In this document: positions 34,490 to 46,149 of the stretch, piece after piece
How positions within the stretch are numbered: position 1 is the stretch's first letter
Layout of the letters: every line of letters begins with the position of its first letter
Assembly: GCA_015680685.1 (NCBI GenBank)
Contig: MNCI01006912.1
Coordinates: 1,171 to 58,848 of the forward strand
DNA length: 57,678 nt
Source of the DNA: Gnetum montanum
Lineage: Eukaryota; Streptophyta; Gnetopsida; Gnetales; Gnetaceae
Direction: 5' to 3'
Position numbers and translations under genes: made by a program
The notes under the pieces: model-generated
What the model saw: only the letters and a program-made list of their open reading frames with translations
Database searches by the model: none
What the model was told of the DNA's origin: nothing

Positions 34490-34917
34490 AATGATTTCAT
34501 CATATTCTTGGCTTTTCTAGGACTCCATGGATCCCAAATTTGTTGAAAAATTCCTTGCATTTTTAAAGATATTTAAAATTCAAAATTTTTCATACAAGCT
34601 CCATATACAAGGCCCCATCAATAGCATAGACACATATATGAGGCCTCATATACACAGCCCCATTGATGTAATAGAAAAACAATATATATATGCATGATCC
34701 CACATTGAAATTTTCACATTTTTTCATAAACACCAAGGGAGTTTTTAAAATTTTCAAAGCCCAGAACATTCTAGAGAACATAACTTCCTAATCCTTTATC
34801 CAAATAACTCCATCCTACAACCCTATAGCTACTAGAGGTAAGCTCATAGTTGTGGGGACCACAAATGTATCATTTTTAATAAAATAATTTCACCATTTTT
34901 TCTAACTCTCACAAAGG

Positions 34918-35055
34918 TTTAACTAAAAAATCAACTATTAAATACCAAATTACAAGAGTTAAACTTTTCCAACAAGCTTCAATAACATTTACAATAAAAA
35001 TAAATAAATAATTAATAAAATAATCAATCTACCATGGTCCAAACTTAGTCAAAGT
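34918..35055. repeat. Left arm of a perfect 138-bp inverted repeat around the gap
   Basis: Exact reverse complement of 35278-35415. The right arm is immediately followed by a lone N. Unlike other repeats in this window it shows no divergence, which points to an assembly artefact. Confidence 0.85.
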
Positions 35056-35081
35056 ATAACTGACTAATGAGAGAAGGTATT

Positions 35082-35277
35082 NNNNNNNNNNNNNNNNNNN
35101 NNNNNNNNNNNNNNNNNNNNNNNNNNNNNNNNNNNNNNNNNNNNNNNNNNNNNNNNNNNNNNNNNNNNNNNNNNNNNNNNNNNNNNNNNNNNNNNNNNNN
35201 NNNNNNNNNNNNNNNNNNNNNNNNNNNNNNNNNNNNNNNNNNNNNNNNNNNNNNNNNNNNNNNNNNNNNNNNNNNNN
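35082..35277. other. Assembly gap (196 N)
   Basis: Run of undetermined bases. A second single N is at 35416. Any open frame crossing it is meaningless. Confidence 0.99.
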
Positions 35278-35415
35278 ACTTTGACTAAGTTTGGACCATG
35301 GTAGATTGATTATTTTATTAATTATTTATTTATTTTTATTGTAAATGTTATTGAAGCTTGTTGGAAAAGTTTAACTCTTGTAATTTGGTATTTAATAGTT
35401 GATTTTTTAGTTAAA
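35278..35415. repeat. Right arm of the 138-bp inverted repeat
   Basis: Exact reverse complement of 34918-35055, in the wrong orientation for unit 2, ending at the single N at 35416. Confidence 0.85.
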
Positions 35416-35416
35416 N

Positions 35417-36260
35417 CAACATTCCATAGCTAATCTATCTAGAAATGGAGAAGAAATTCAAAGAAAATGAACATGGAAGGAAGGAAATTCCCTTTCCATG
35501 CCTCATCAAAAATGATATTAGATGTGCTGTGACCACTAATTGGGCAAAGATGATGAAAGATAAGATGCCTGTAACAACCATTCAAGAAGAGAAGCAGCAA
35601 CCATCACCTCCACATGCCACTCAAAAAATCATGTTATACATCACTATAATAGCCCAATAGTTGTGTGAATATAGATAGTGGCTCTTAAGTGAACAAGAGC
35701 AACAAGTAGGCATGAGTCGTGGGGATCCATCTATGTACCAACCAACAATGAGTCACCTTAATGAGGTGGCTCAAACAATCATCTTCATGGGTGGAGGTGA
35801 ATCTATTTTGTAGTCCTAAAGAATGTAGTTACCTATGAGATTGTATCCTAGTGCTATAGAGATCATCGTATCTCTTGTAGAATTGTAGCCACTTCCAAAA
35901 CTTTTGGAAACATCATAACCTTCTCAATGAGCATGGAGGAAGGCTAGGGAGAAATAATATTGGTGATGCAACACTAAGGTTAGAAGAAAATGGTAGATGT
36001 GGTTGCTAAAATAATAGCTAAAACCCTCAATGCACCTATAACATCTATACTAAATTTCACTATAGTCAAAGATGTGTAGACATTCATAGGGACCACATTA
36101 GCAATCATAAATGTCGATGTTTGGAATGGGTACATCAAGAGGTTCATGGATGCATAGCTTTGACCCTGCATCCATGTGAGGGTCTATTAGAGGCAGAGAT
36201 GGGGTGCCCAAAATGATCTTATCAATTGAATAGGGACTTATGGAATGTAATGTCGTAACA
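35417..36260 (+). pseudogene. E5 extra ORF, plant-transposon-protein-like (unit 2)
   Basis: Second copy of the C-terminal half of the unit 1 ORF. The open part 35445-35660 has MEKKFKENEHGRKEIPFPCLIKN-like sequence with substitutions, and ends at a TAG where unit 1 has a sense codon. The N-terminal half is lost to the gap. It degrades after 35800 as unit 1 does. Confidence 0.5.
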
Positions 36261-37233
36261 TTGTTAACTACTTGCACGATGTTTACAGTGTTAATGATGT
36301 TAATGGAGGTGAGTGTAGCCTAGGGTTTTATCTAAAAATAGAGGTGTTGATGCACGATTATGTGAAAAAATAACAACCAAATGCAATGCTAGAATGCAAA
36401 TAAAAATGCTAACAAAATATGTGGGGAGAGAGCAAAATAGAAAGTAGCACCACCCCAAATGGGGATAGTGTAGTTAATTGCAAGAAAGTTAAGGTGTAGT
36501 GTGGTGTACGAACAAGCATATTAGGTAGTGTATTCATAGTCTTGGGATGTTTAGGCTATAAAAACTAATGTCCATCGTGAAGTTTATGCCTACCGGGGTT
36601 GGCCACCGTAGTGTCCCATCGGTCATGGTGGTGCGTAAAGGTGCCTATCGGTGTACTAATTCTTACCTTGAATTGGTTTTCCTATGAAATGCCAAATGTG
36701 CCAACCAAAAATGCCAAGTGTGTTTGAGTTTTGTCCACTAAATGTAAAAAATCACCAACCAAAATTCTCAAAATGCTCTGATGCCAACCCCTAAAACATA
36801 CAATGCTAGGGTATTTATAGAGTTAGGTTTGCCATGAATTGTAGATTGACCACCACATGGCAATGGGATAATTGAGACTACACTACATCAAACTATGCTC
36901 CCCACTAAAGCAATTGGTGTTCTACTAGTGTGCTCTAGTGGACCTTATGAGACTGCCAGACTATGACTATGCTACCCAAATGCATGTGAGTGCCAAGAAG
37001 ACCACAATGTACCTGAAAAATGCAAAATAGTGCAAACTTTGAGAATATGCTTTAGGACTATGTTGTCCTTTGTCTCAAGTGGTGTTGAGCATAGGTAAAA
37101 TTTGGGGACAAATGGGGATGCAAAAAGAGACAAAAGTTGCTAATCTTGCTTGCTGAAGGTGTGTCAAAGGTGATGTGGATTCTAGTGCTACATTCTGAAG
37201 GCCTCTGAAAGTTGTTCTACATGACTATGCTCA

Positions 37234-37800
37234 ACTACGCTCTAGAGTGTAGTCTCAACAGTTAGAAAATTTTTCAAAAATTACATTCCCATGCTAACTA
37301 CACTCTAGAGCATAGTCCTAGAAATAGGGAGCATGGTCCTAGCACTTGGGAAAAATCTTGCAAAAATTGAGCTTCCAAACTATCTACACTTAACTACGCT
37401 CCCAAGCATAGTCTTGATAATTAGAAAAAATTTGCAAAATTGGTGTCTTCATGTAGGCTATGTTGACTACAATCTAGAACATAGTATGAATCATAGTTTA
37501 GCACTTAAAATTTTTGCCAAACTATATCTTCCATCCCAAGTAGGCTCTACAACTACTAGCTTGACAATTTGGAAAATTTGCAAAACTGGCCATTTCTATG
37601 TTGACTACACTAACTCTGCTCGAGAACATAGTCCTAGTAGTGGAGAGCATAGTCTCATAACTTAGAAATAATTTGTAGCTATTGTCTTAATACTTCGAGA
37701 AAGTCTTGCAAATATAGACTTTTGTTGCAAACCACACTAAGTACACTCTAGAGCATAGTCCCATCAGTGGAGAGTGTAGGCCCAACACTTAGAAAAAATT
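37234..37800. repeat. Hairpin-forming degenerate repeat, unit 2
   Basis: Same family as 34027-34489. Cores are at 37234-37253 (one mismatch in the stem) and 37297-37316, with variants near 37390, 37465, 37607 and 37745. Unit 2 has at least one more repeat than unit 1 because the unit 1 copy is cut at the duplication junction. Confidence 0.7.
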
Positions 37801-38284
37801 TACCTTGTGTTGAAACTTAGAAAAATTTGCAGTTGAGATGCAATGGCCCAAATTTGGTGGTGTTTCATTAATCCCTCTTTGTTGATGTCTCAAGGAGTGG
37901 CCTAAGAGACATTGACAAAGAATGAGAAAATAGCATAGCAAGCTTGGCACCAACATCGCTCTTCAAAACCTAATTAAATCTCATTACATTGTGTTCAAGA
38001 GCGATAAGGGTTGCATTATGCTAGAGGTAATAGGTGTAGGTAATGTGTGAAGGGTGGCAAGGGAGGTAAAATGCATCTTCATGCCATCAAAAAACATGCT
38101 ATGCTATTTTGTATAGTCATGTCACGGTGTTCAATTTTTTGTCATGAATAATTTTTGTAATGTGTTGATTTTTACACTTGTGCACTTAGCTTTATTATAT
38201 CAATTTGTTATGTCAACAATTAATTAATAATCCCATACCTTCCCAAATTTGTAAAGGAACTCAATGACGAGTTTTCATTCAATT
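37801..38284. other. E5 3' untranslated end, no gene recognised
   Basis: Unique sequence between the hairpin zone and the polypurine tract; no domain or open frame of note. Confidence 0.5.
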
Positions 38285-38293
38285 GTGGGGGTA
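38285..38293 (+). other. E5 polypurine tract
   Basis: GTGGGGGTA directly before the 3' LTR. Confidence 0.55.
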
Positions 38294-39273
38294 TAACGAG
38301 CATCAAAGTGTTGTGTTGATGGACCCTCGTTAACATTGCCTCCTTGACAAGACTTCATTAATGTGGCCTCATTGACCAGCCCTCGTCAATGCAATCCCAT
38401 TTACATGGGGTTTCCCCATCAATGGGGCTACATCAGTGTAGCATTTTCTATGTTTATGGGGCCCCGTTGATGCAACCCAATAGTAAAAACTATAAATATG
38501 AGCCATGTTTAAGAAAATGAGATTCATAGTTGTAGGAAAGCTCTCGAAATTTTTTCATTTAAGAGTTAGAATATTTCTCTAGGTGCATGTAGCATGAGTC
38601 AAAAAGTGTATGGATTTTTATTCAAACATTATTGTACCTTAACCACAACAATGTGTATGGAAATAAAGACAAGCCTTTTGACCAAACATTGCAACACTTA
38701 GAATAGATCAATAATTTATTTATGCATTTATTATTTTCACTAAATATATAATTAATTAATATTTATTATACTGTAAGCTATTAGTTATTTAATTAAGCTA
38801 AATAGATTAAGCACATGAGGACAACCAGTTCGAGCATAAACACATATTCTCTTGGTAATCCCAACACTATTATTACTTGGTTCACCTAGTAGCATAGTGC
38901 TTGGTAACCTAGAAATGGTTACGTGGGTTCAAGATGTGTATGAAAAGTGGGATTTAATGCTTATCTTAGGAATAGTTAGAGACTAGTTAAGTAGTTAATT
39001 AAATTAGTTATTAAATTACTTCATCTCTCTACTTTATATGCCAAGGAACATAAAACATAAAATAATAAAAATCATATGCCTTGATTACACTTAACCATAC
39101 CTCTATACATCACAAGTGTAATTGGGAAGATAATGAATGACCATTAGGACAAGGTTCACCTCCTAGATGACTAATGTACCAGAAGACATAGAGTCCATAG
39201 AATTCCATGGAATCGTGTGTGAATGCTTCATGATTCATTTGGTTGAGCATAGCGGTACCTTTGCTACTCATCA
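38294..39273 (+). repeat. E5 3' LTR
   Basis: 980 bp. The start reads TAACGAG (TG changed to TA) and the end CTCATCA. It keeps TATAAATA at 38491-38498 and more CpG sites than the 5' LTR in the repeated U3 motif (CGTCAATG, CGTTGATG). Confidence 0.9.
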
Positions 39274-39278
39274 CCTTC

Positions 39279-40450
39279 ATAATCAAAGATTAGTAGCTCA
39301 TTTGGGAAGAACCTTTCATATACAAAATTTATAAAGATTAGATCATTAGATGATCCTTTCTAGAACAAAACAAGAAGATGTAATTGCTTTCAATAATTGT
39401 AGAGAGTATGAAGGTCATTTTGCAAGTAAGATGACATCCCATAAAATCCTTCATGCTAAATTCTATTGGCCTACCTTATTTAGAAAAACTTGATCATATT
39501 GCAAGAGATGTGATTGATGTCAAGGAATGGGAGGCCTCACATGATGGCAAGACATACCTTTATTGCCTATTTGATGCATTATAAGCCCTTCAATTCTTGA
39601 AGCATCAATTTCATGAATCCTTTTCCTTCAAGAAATTTTTGTAGGTATATTCTTATCTTAGTTAATTATGTTACTAAGTGGGATCTTACTAAACCAGACA
39701 TGATGATGTTAAGGTTGTTGTTAGGTTCTTACGAGAGAAGTTAATTCCTTTCTTTGACAATCCTCAAATTCTACTAAGTGACCAAGCTACACATTTTATT
39801 AATAATATGATTTAAAATTTGTTGAGAAACATGGGTATTACACATCATATAGCTACAACCTATCATCATTACTCATATGGTCTAATTGAAAGTATGAATA
39901 AATAAATAAAACATATTTTGCAAAAAATAAATTATAGAAGAAAATAGAATGGATTGGCCATTTCATTTATTTGATGTCTTGTGAATCATTTGTAATTCAT
40001 ATAATTCTTCTCTTAGCTTTACACCTTATGAATGGATATTTGGTACATACATGTTCCTTCTTTTATTCAAAATAAATATTTTATAATATAATGTCAATTA
40101 GAGATAAATTTAAATATATGTTTATCTACACATTTATCTGCATTAAATCAACTAGATGAGGACAGAATTCATGATTTCGATAGGCAATGATTGTATAACA
40201 AACAAATAAAATTGTGGCATGATAAGAGAATTATCAGAAAATTCTTCGAAAAAGGGATTTAGTTTTTCTTTTTAATACGAGGCTTAAGAGTTTTGCTGTG
40301 AAATTAGTATCAAAATGAAAGGGACTATTTCAAGTTAAGAAGGTCTTAGGTCATGGTGCAATTAATATTTGTAGACTTGGTACTTTTGAGATTTTTTGTG
40401 TTAATGTTCAACATCTTAAACACTATTTTGGATGAATTCCCTCCTCTTTT
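39279..40450 (+). pseudogene. E6 integrase
   Basis: E6 resumes after E5: NNCREYEGHFASKMTSHKIL, FYWPTLFRKT, a CKRCD-CQGMGGL zinc-binding remnant, a decayed catalytic core, then the tail LFNTRLKSFAVKLVSK, KGLFQVKKVLGHGAINI and FCVNVQHLKHYFG (40270-40430). That tail (L-x-N-x-R-L-K-x-F-x-G-K-L, then G-x-F-x-V, then N-x-x-x-L-K-H-Y) is characteristic of Athila/Tat integrases and confirms that this piece and 17342-22184 belong to one element. Confidence 0.85.
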
Positions 40451-42518
40451 GATGAATCAATTAAATTATTTGATACCAATCACCATCAACCTAAATTTAA
40501 TTTAATTATGGACCTATTTAGGGATAATCCTTATGAAATCATCTAATCCTTTGATAGATTAATAACTTTGATGTTTTTGATATCTTTCTTTGTTTTAAGT
40601 ATTAGGTGATAGGTAACTGAAGTCATACTCTACTATTATTAATGTTTATACATGGTAGTATTCATTATTTTATATATTCCTTGGTAGCATCTATGGTAAT
40701 ATGTTTCTTATCATACTCAGCTCTTCATTTAATCACTTTGATGGAAATTCAAATTAACCTTGCAACATGAATTTTGGACATCTTATTCATTTAATGGTTA
40801 TAATGAAATATATTTTTTTAATGTTAAAGTTCAATGAAATGATGATTGAATGATGGGGTTCCATTTGATGAATTGATTTTTTGTTGGATTTTTTATTAAA
40901 AAGTGGATTCTTCTTTTAACTAAGGACTAACCACATTATTAACTTAGTGCATTATTTCATAAAAAGCTTGAAACTCAAGTTCTCCTTAACTAGTAACTTG
41001 GAATAAGAGATCTTATGAAATATATGAACATGATTTATGGTAATTCTTTTGGAGACTTGTATAGAGGTTAAATTTGTACTAAGAATAACATTTTCACTAT
41101 TTTTAGATTATGTTTTGATGGCATTATAGCAATCAACCTAAATCTATAGCAGGTATCCTAATCAAAGAATGCACTTTTAACTTTAGTCATATCTAATCAT
41201 AACCTCTAAACTACACCAAAAGTAAAGATTCTATTATTTTTGGGTCATGTCATTATGTAGTGCAGATATCAAATTAACCATGTTTAATATTATTGAATTA
41301 ATTTACAAGTTGAGATATTATCATTTTGATCCATACTGAATTTTCATCTATGAAAACTATTTTATGTAGGAAAGGCTTCTTATGGTAATAGGTATAATGT
41401 TGTGTGACATGGATTAGATAGATAATAAGTAACCGTGGATGTCATTTTTGATAGTTCCATGTATAGGTACCATTTATTTATGTTGAAAATATTTATGTAA
41501 GTCACCCAATGCCTTAATGAATATGTAATGTGAATTGAAACCACCTTAGTTATTTTTTTTGTCATGAATTTTTGTGCCTTTATTGCTATTTTCTTAATTT
41601 TATAGGTCTTTTCTTTATTTATTTTTTCAAAAATCAAGTTTAGACTAGCCAATATGATTAGGATATGACTTGCAATCCATCACATTTAGGAGTCTTGTAA
41701 GCCATAAGCATTTGTTAATTGTTTTGGGTAGATTAAGTACTAATGATAAGGTGCAACTCGTACTATCTCATAATGATATTTTTGGTTTTCCATTTTCTTC
41801 ATAATCTGAGCAAGTACAATTCATAGTCAACTACATGTTGAATTTTTTATTCTTTATTTTTCTTCATTGTGTGAAAAACTATGACTCTTATTGCATCATA
41901 TTTCAACATTTTGATTTTTGTCTTTGAAATAGTGCAAATAGGTGTGTATTATAGTCTCTAAAATTTTATCAAGTATGACTTACAGTTAATCACATTTCCA
42001 TTGTTAAAAAATTGCATTTTCATTAGGTTGCAACCAACTACAACTCACAATTAGCTACAACATAGTAAAAAATCTATAAACAAATCAATAATATCTAAGT
42101 ATTAATTCACAACCTAACATAGCTTTCAACTAGCACTTTATCATCTTAATAAAAAAAAGTGAAGAAATATGCATGAATTAATTATACAAAAATAAAAAAA
42201 ACACATAATTTAGAAAAAACACTATATATCATATCTCTAGAAAATAAGATATACATACATCAAAAATAGAGAAGGAGAAAAAGAAATGGGAAAATAAAAA
42301 AGGAAAAAATCAAGTTATAAAAGTTAAGCCTACAAAAGGATAGGGCTATAAAGTATCAAATGATGCTACCTCATCCATACTCATAAAGTTTATCTTAGTT
42401 ACCTAGTGATCCATCTAGCCTGTAGTACTAGATGAACTAACTTGATCATAGATGGACATCCCAATCTTGTCAAACTAAAAATCACAAACATTTGCTACCT
42501 TCTTGATAGTAAACAATC
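40451..42518. other. Downstream of E6 integrase, no gene recognised
   Basis: About 2 kb of AT-rich sequence. It may hold the E6 3' region and LTR, but I found no match to sequence upstream of the E6 gag and no tract or terminal motif to mark them. Stops in all frames. Confidence 0.4.
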
Positions 42519-42523
42519 ATAAT

Positions 42524-43654
42524 TGTAGATTGTTGAACTTAGAAGGGGATGGATGAATAAGTTCCCCAAATTAAAAATTTATGAACCAAAGCACACACAT
42601 AAAATTAACATGGTTTTCCAACTTGGGTAGTCCACACTTGAAGGGTAGACTGCAAGCACACCTCCAAACTTTGTTTCTCTTAAATGTGGTTTGAAGGGTC
42701 CACATTTTATACAATCTTCAAGCCCTACTTTGAAGTGTTGTGCCCCAACACTAAGAACTCTATCCTGCAAGATCCCATCAGGCTTGGAATGTGGTTTCTA
42801 GGCTTTCACAACCTTGATAATCTTAAGCTTCACTCTGAAGTGTTGTGCCATAATATCAATCACTCAATCGTATAGGATCCTAACAAGATCAAGCAATATG
42901 CCTTCTCAAAAAAAGCACATCAACCCCACAGGACAATAAGGAAGAACAATTACAAGGGACAAATGCAACTTAGTTTGTTGATCCTTGCACTTTGAGGTAC
43001 AATGCACTTTACAATGAAGAAATGATGCTACAATGAAGAGTAGTGAAGATCAAAATGATTGAAAAATAATTTTACAATGATTACACATAAGCTTGCATAT
43101 TTCCCAATGCATATGATATCTTCTTATAGTTGTCATATTTTCAAATCCATCTTGGAACTCATGCAATAGATAGCCAACAGTCACTACTGATTATGAAAGA
43201 CATCTTCTTTATGCCTGAGACATCTTTCTCTATTTATCCTCTATTCTAGGAAGTTGACTTTGTCTAGGAAATATATCTTTTTGAAATCTTCATTCTGGAA
43301 AGATGTTTTTGTTTGATGAAAGGCATCTTTCTAAAATTGGTTTACATTCGATGATGATGCCTTTTCTTGATGGAAGACTTCTTTACATGATGAAAGACAT
43401 CTATTGTTTCTTGAAGATGTTTTTGCTTGTGCATCCTCTAATTCTACCAAGATGTCTAATATTTCTTAGAGATGTCTTTCTTCAACCTTCCTTTGCATGA
43501 TGAATTCATCGTTCATTTTCCATGCTCATCAAACTTCCACAAACCTTCTTATCTTGATCTAAGGTTTTGTCCTACAATCACAACAATCACACACACATAC
43601 AAAAGACCTTGTCTTTTAATTTTCTTAACATTTTAACATACCAAAAGGTCCACA
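42524..43654 (-). repeat. E4 3' LTR
   Basis: About 1131 bp. The left end includes GAACTTAGAAGGGG and GATGAATAAG, typical of the plant copia R/U5 border. Exact AGACATCT/AGATGTCT octamers are at 43198, 43218, 43395, 43450 and 43470. Matches the right-hand copy and the solo LTR in E1. Confidence 0.75.
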
Positions 43655-43670
43655 ATCTCCCCCTTTTTGG
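43655..43670 (-). other. E4 polypurine tract
   Basis: The minus strand reads CCAAAAAGGGGGAGAT, abutting the LTR start TGTGG; classic Ty1/copia tract. Confidence 0.8.
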
Positions 43671-44249
43671 TAATTTTCAAAACTTAAGAAAATGAGTTAT
43701 TCTTTGTCCTAATACATACTAACATATAAGCTACTTCTCCCCATTTTTGGACATAACCAAAAAGGATAAAGCATATAAATAAAGTGCATAAAAATATACT
43801 AAGAAAATCATTGAGACATATAAATTCCTATGGCATGAAGGGAATAGGATAAGCATGGAGGTTCAATAATACATGAATTGAGGTATACACAAAAAATACA
43901 TAGCAAAGATAGACCACATAGAGATAGCAAGGAAAACACACCAACTTTCCATAGCCATTTGTAAATTATTACAAACCATACTATCCAGAATCATATCAAA
44001 GTACAATTATATGTAGCTATTATACCATAACAATCACATATGTGCAAAGTCCCAAAATCACATATGTGAGAGCCAAAAAATATTCCTTCCTTTTTTATTA
44101 TCAAAAGGAGAGAATAAATAACCAGCTAAGGTATTAATCACTAACCTTGGTATCATCCTTAAACTTAAAATTCACTACTACTCTAGATGGATGATAAGTC
44201 TCCTCCTCATTGTCATCACTACTAGTGTTGGGCTTGATGAATCTTTAGG

Positions 44250-45730
44250 TGTCCTCATCAAAGGACTTAATCTATTGCACTAAAGACCACCTAGGACAAA
44301 GATTTACTCAAAACCAAGAGTAAGTTGGTGGAGTTGATGGAGCTAACAACTACTAAATTGGGATCCATTAGGACATTGTCCCAAATATGCTCTTCATAGC
44401 CTATTGCTCAAAAGAGCTAGGAGCATCAATAGAAGGTGAAATTGTGTAAATATGAGGAACTTGATCATGGTGCTCTAGCTGCTACATGGAAGCATAATGC
44501 TTTCCCTGGATACCAAGTGGGAGTGCCTCTAGCTCAGAATATAACTCCATCCTTGAGTCATACATACATGAAGGTCCTACTACGGAAGAATATCATGGAG
44601 GGATAAGAACTTCCTCCTCACTATCAAATCTAGGAGTAGTAACCTCCTCAAACACCTACCCATCAAAGAGAGGAGGATTCCTAGCTACATCTAATCTCTT
44701 ACATAATAGAGGTTGCCCCCAAGCTTCTTGATGAGTCATGCAAGGGGCCAAAAAAGCTTCTTCAAGGATGAACTAATCTAGGCACCAAAGAATTTTGATC
44801 ATCTCAACTGTGAAGATGCCTCCTTCTTTCATTTTGGAGTTTTGATGTTAGGTCCTACTTCTCAACTATGAAGATTCTTCCTTCTATTGCATGGGAAGTA
44901 CTCCTCTTCTCAACATACTCACTAAGACTCCTCTTACCTTTAAGAAAAGGCAACACTAAAATAGGTACACTCCTCTGGTGAATCAACAAACTAATGAGGT
45001 AGGGATGCCCAAAGATTCTCTCCTTCACATAAAGGCTCGAAATGTCTTAGCAAAGAGTGTGTCCCAAAACCAATGAAAACCTTATAAGAAGACAATATAG
45101 TACAAAACCTTGGGATGGTAGCAAATAATTGTAGCTACCTCCTTTCACCATGATGTTATACAAAATAATGAGTGAAAATGTGGAGGCATCAGGAGTCATC
45201 TTGCTCCTTTGAATATGATCCCTATCAAATGACATATCTTTTCCAAACAAAACATCACAAAATTCATCATTTTCTACAAGCATTATACCATTTTTGTAAA
45301 TATCATGCATTGTATCAATGGTAACCTAGAAGACATCAAGACTACAGATACATAGAATTAAATTTACAATTTGGGGAGAGACCTCAACAACAATTCCCCC
45401 AAAAATTAATGTGAATTCCCTAACAACAGCATCAAAGATAACAATATTATAATAGAATTCCCTAATCAACACCTAAGGGACAAAAAAATTCATGGAAATG
45501 AAAGTGGTCCAGTGTAAAAGCTTGAAGTAGCCTAACAAAGCTTATTGTCTATGAACTAGAAAAGCAATATAATGTTTAGAAATGATAGCAATGATTTGAG
45601 TTTCCTCAAAGCTATGCTAGGAACTTGTGCTTCGAAGCTAAGACATGTAAGAAGGTGGTGCACTGCTAGAACTTCCTCTTAAAAATTTCTTGGTTAGTGC
45701 CCTGGACATTCCAATCTTGTTGTGGATCAT
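44250..45730 (-). pseudogene. E4 plant-transposon-protein-like ORF
   Basis: Minus-strand frame starting near 45720 with ALTKKFLRGSSSSAPPSY, followed by IREFYYNIVIFDAVVREFTLIF, VEVSPQIVNLIL, the open stretch 45310-45047 (MHDIYKNG, then YNYLLPSQGFVLYCLLIRF) and, after a stop, LPFLKGKRSL. The order REFY, V-x-G-V-x-V-E-x-S-P-x-x-I-N, L-P-S-x-x-F-x-L-Y-C-L-L fits the domain annotated as putative plant transposon protein. Several stops and shifts. It occupies the position of integrase and RT. Whether it was captured or is ancestral to a non-autonomous family cannot be told here. Confidence 0.5.
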
Positions 45731-46149
45731 CTCTATCAAAAATCATTGTAAATATTGGATCCCTAGTCATCTTTGTGGGGTAGATATGAAGGAATATGAA
45801 AAAAATGGGGGTTTTCTCTTTTATAGTAGTGAAAAAATAAGGGCAAAAGAAGACATATTTTATAATAGGAAGATGTATTTTTTACATGTTAAATTTACAA
45901 TATACGTCTTTTACTCACATAAGATGTCTTTCCCATGACACTCAAAAAATCAAAGAGATGTCTTTATTCTTTCGAAGAAATCTTTCATTTAAGAAAGACA
46001 TCTTTTCTTAAAAATGGGATGAGGTTTGGGAAAGGCTACCAATGGACTATAGTCTTAATGAAGGCTTAAAAATAAAAGAAAACTTACCTCTACCTACCTA
46101 TCATATGACAAAAAAGTGATGGAGCTTAGATAGCTAGAGAATGAGTTTC

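Larger units (their letters stand above)
34490..37691 (+). repeat. E5 internal tandem duplication, unit 2 (contains assembly gap)
   Basis: Repeats unit 1. Bases 34490-35081 match 30824-31414, then after the gap 35417 onward matches 32220 onward to the hairpin zone. About 805 bp of the unit are missing between these, replaced in the assembly by 335 bp of gap and inverted sequence. Its downstream side continues into the unique E5 3' end. Confidence 0.8.
22190..39273 (+). mobile_element. E5: 17.1-kb Athila/Tat-like Ty3/gypsy element with internal duplication
   Basis: Full-length element inserted into the E6 integrase lead. LTRs are 22190-23148 and 38294-39273; the target duplication CCTTC is perfect (22185-22189, 39274-39278). 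A decayed tRNA-Asp primer site, gag, protease, RT, RNase H and integrase follow in order, then about 9 kb between the integrase end and the 3' LTR. That 3' region holds a 3.67-kb tandem duplication, an extra ORF and hairpin repeats, which accounts for the unusual length. Its LTR ends and gag show kinship to E0. Confidence 0.9.
9901..40450 (+). mobile_element. E6: old Athila/Tat-type Ty3/gypsy element, split by nested insertions
   Basis: Coding remnants in Athila/Tat order on the plus strand: gag (9901-10510 and 17342-18990), protease (19079-19978), reverse transcriptase (20060-20549 and 21062-21560), RNase H (21560-22020) and integrase (39279-40450). The gaps are later insertions: E1 at 10511-17336, an E7-family solo LTR at 20550-21061, and E5 at 22190-39273. 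E1 and E5 carry perfect 5-bp target duplications, and E6 motifs resume on the far side of each. Without insertions E6 coding spans roughly 6 kb. Its LTRs were not located. It is the oldest layer of the stack. Confidence 0.8.

Noticed and set aside
30824-35081. A separate LTR element nested in E5, using 30824-31414 and 34490-35081 as LTRs
   Set aside because: Similarity does not stop at the presumed LTR ends but continues through the next 3 kb, there is no primer site or target duplication, and no third copy follows; tandem duplication explains it better.
35067-35288. Open frame spanning the N run
   Set aside because: It exists only because N bases carry no stops.
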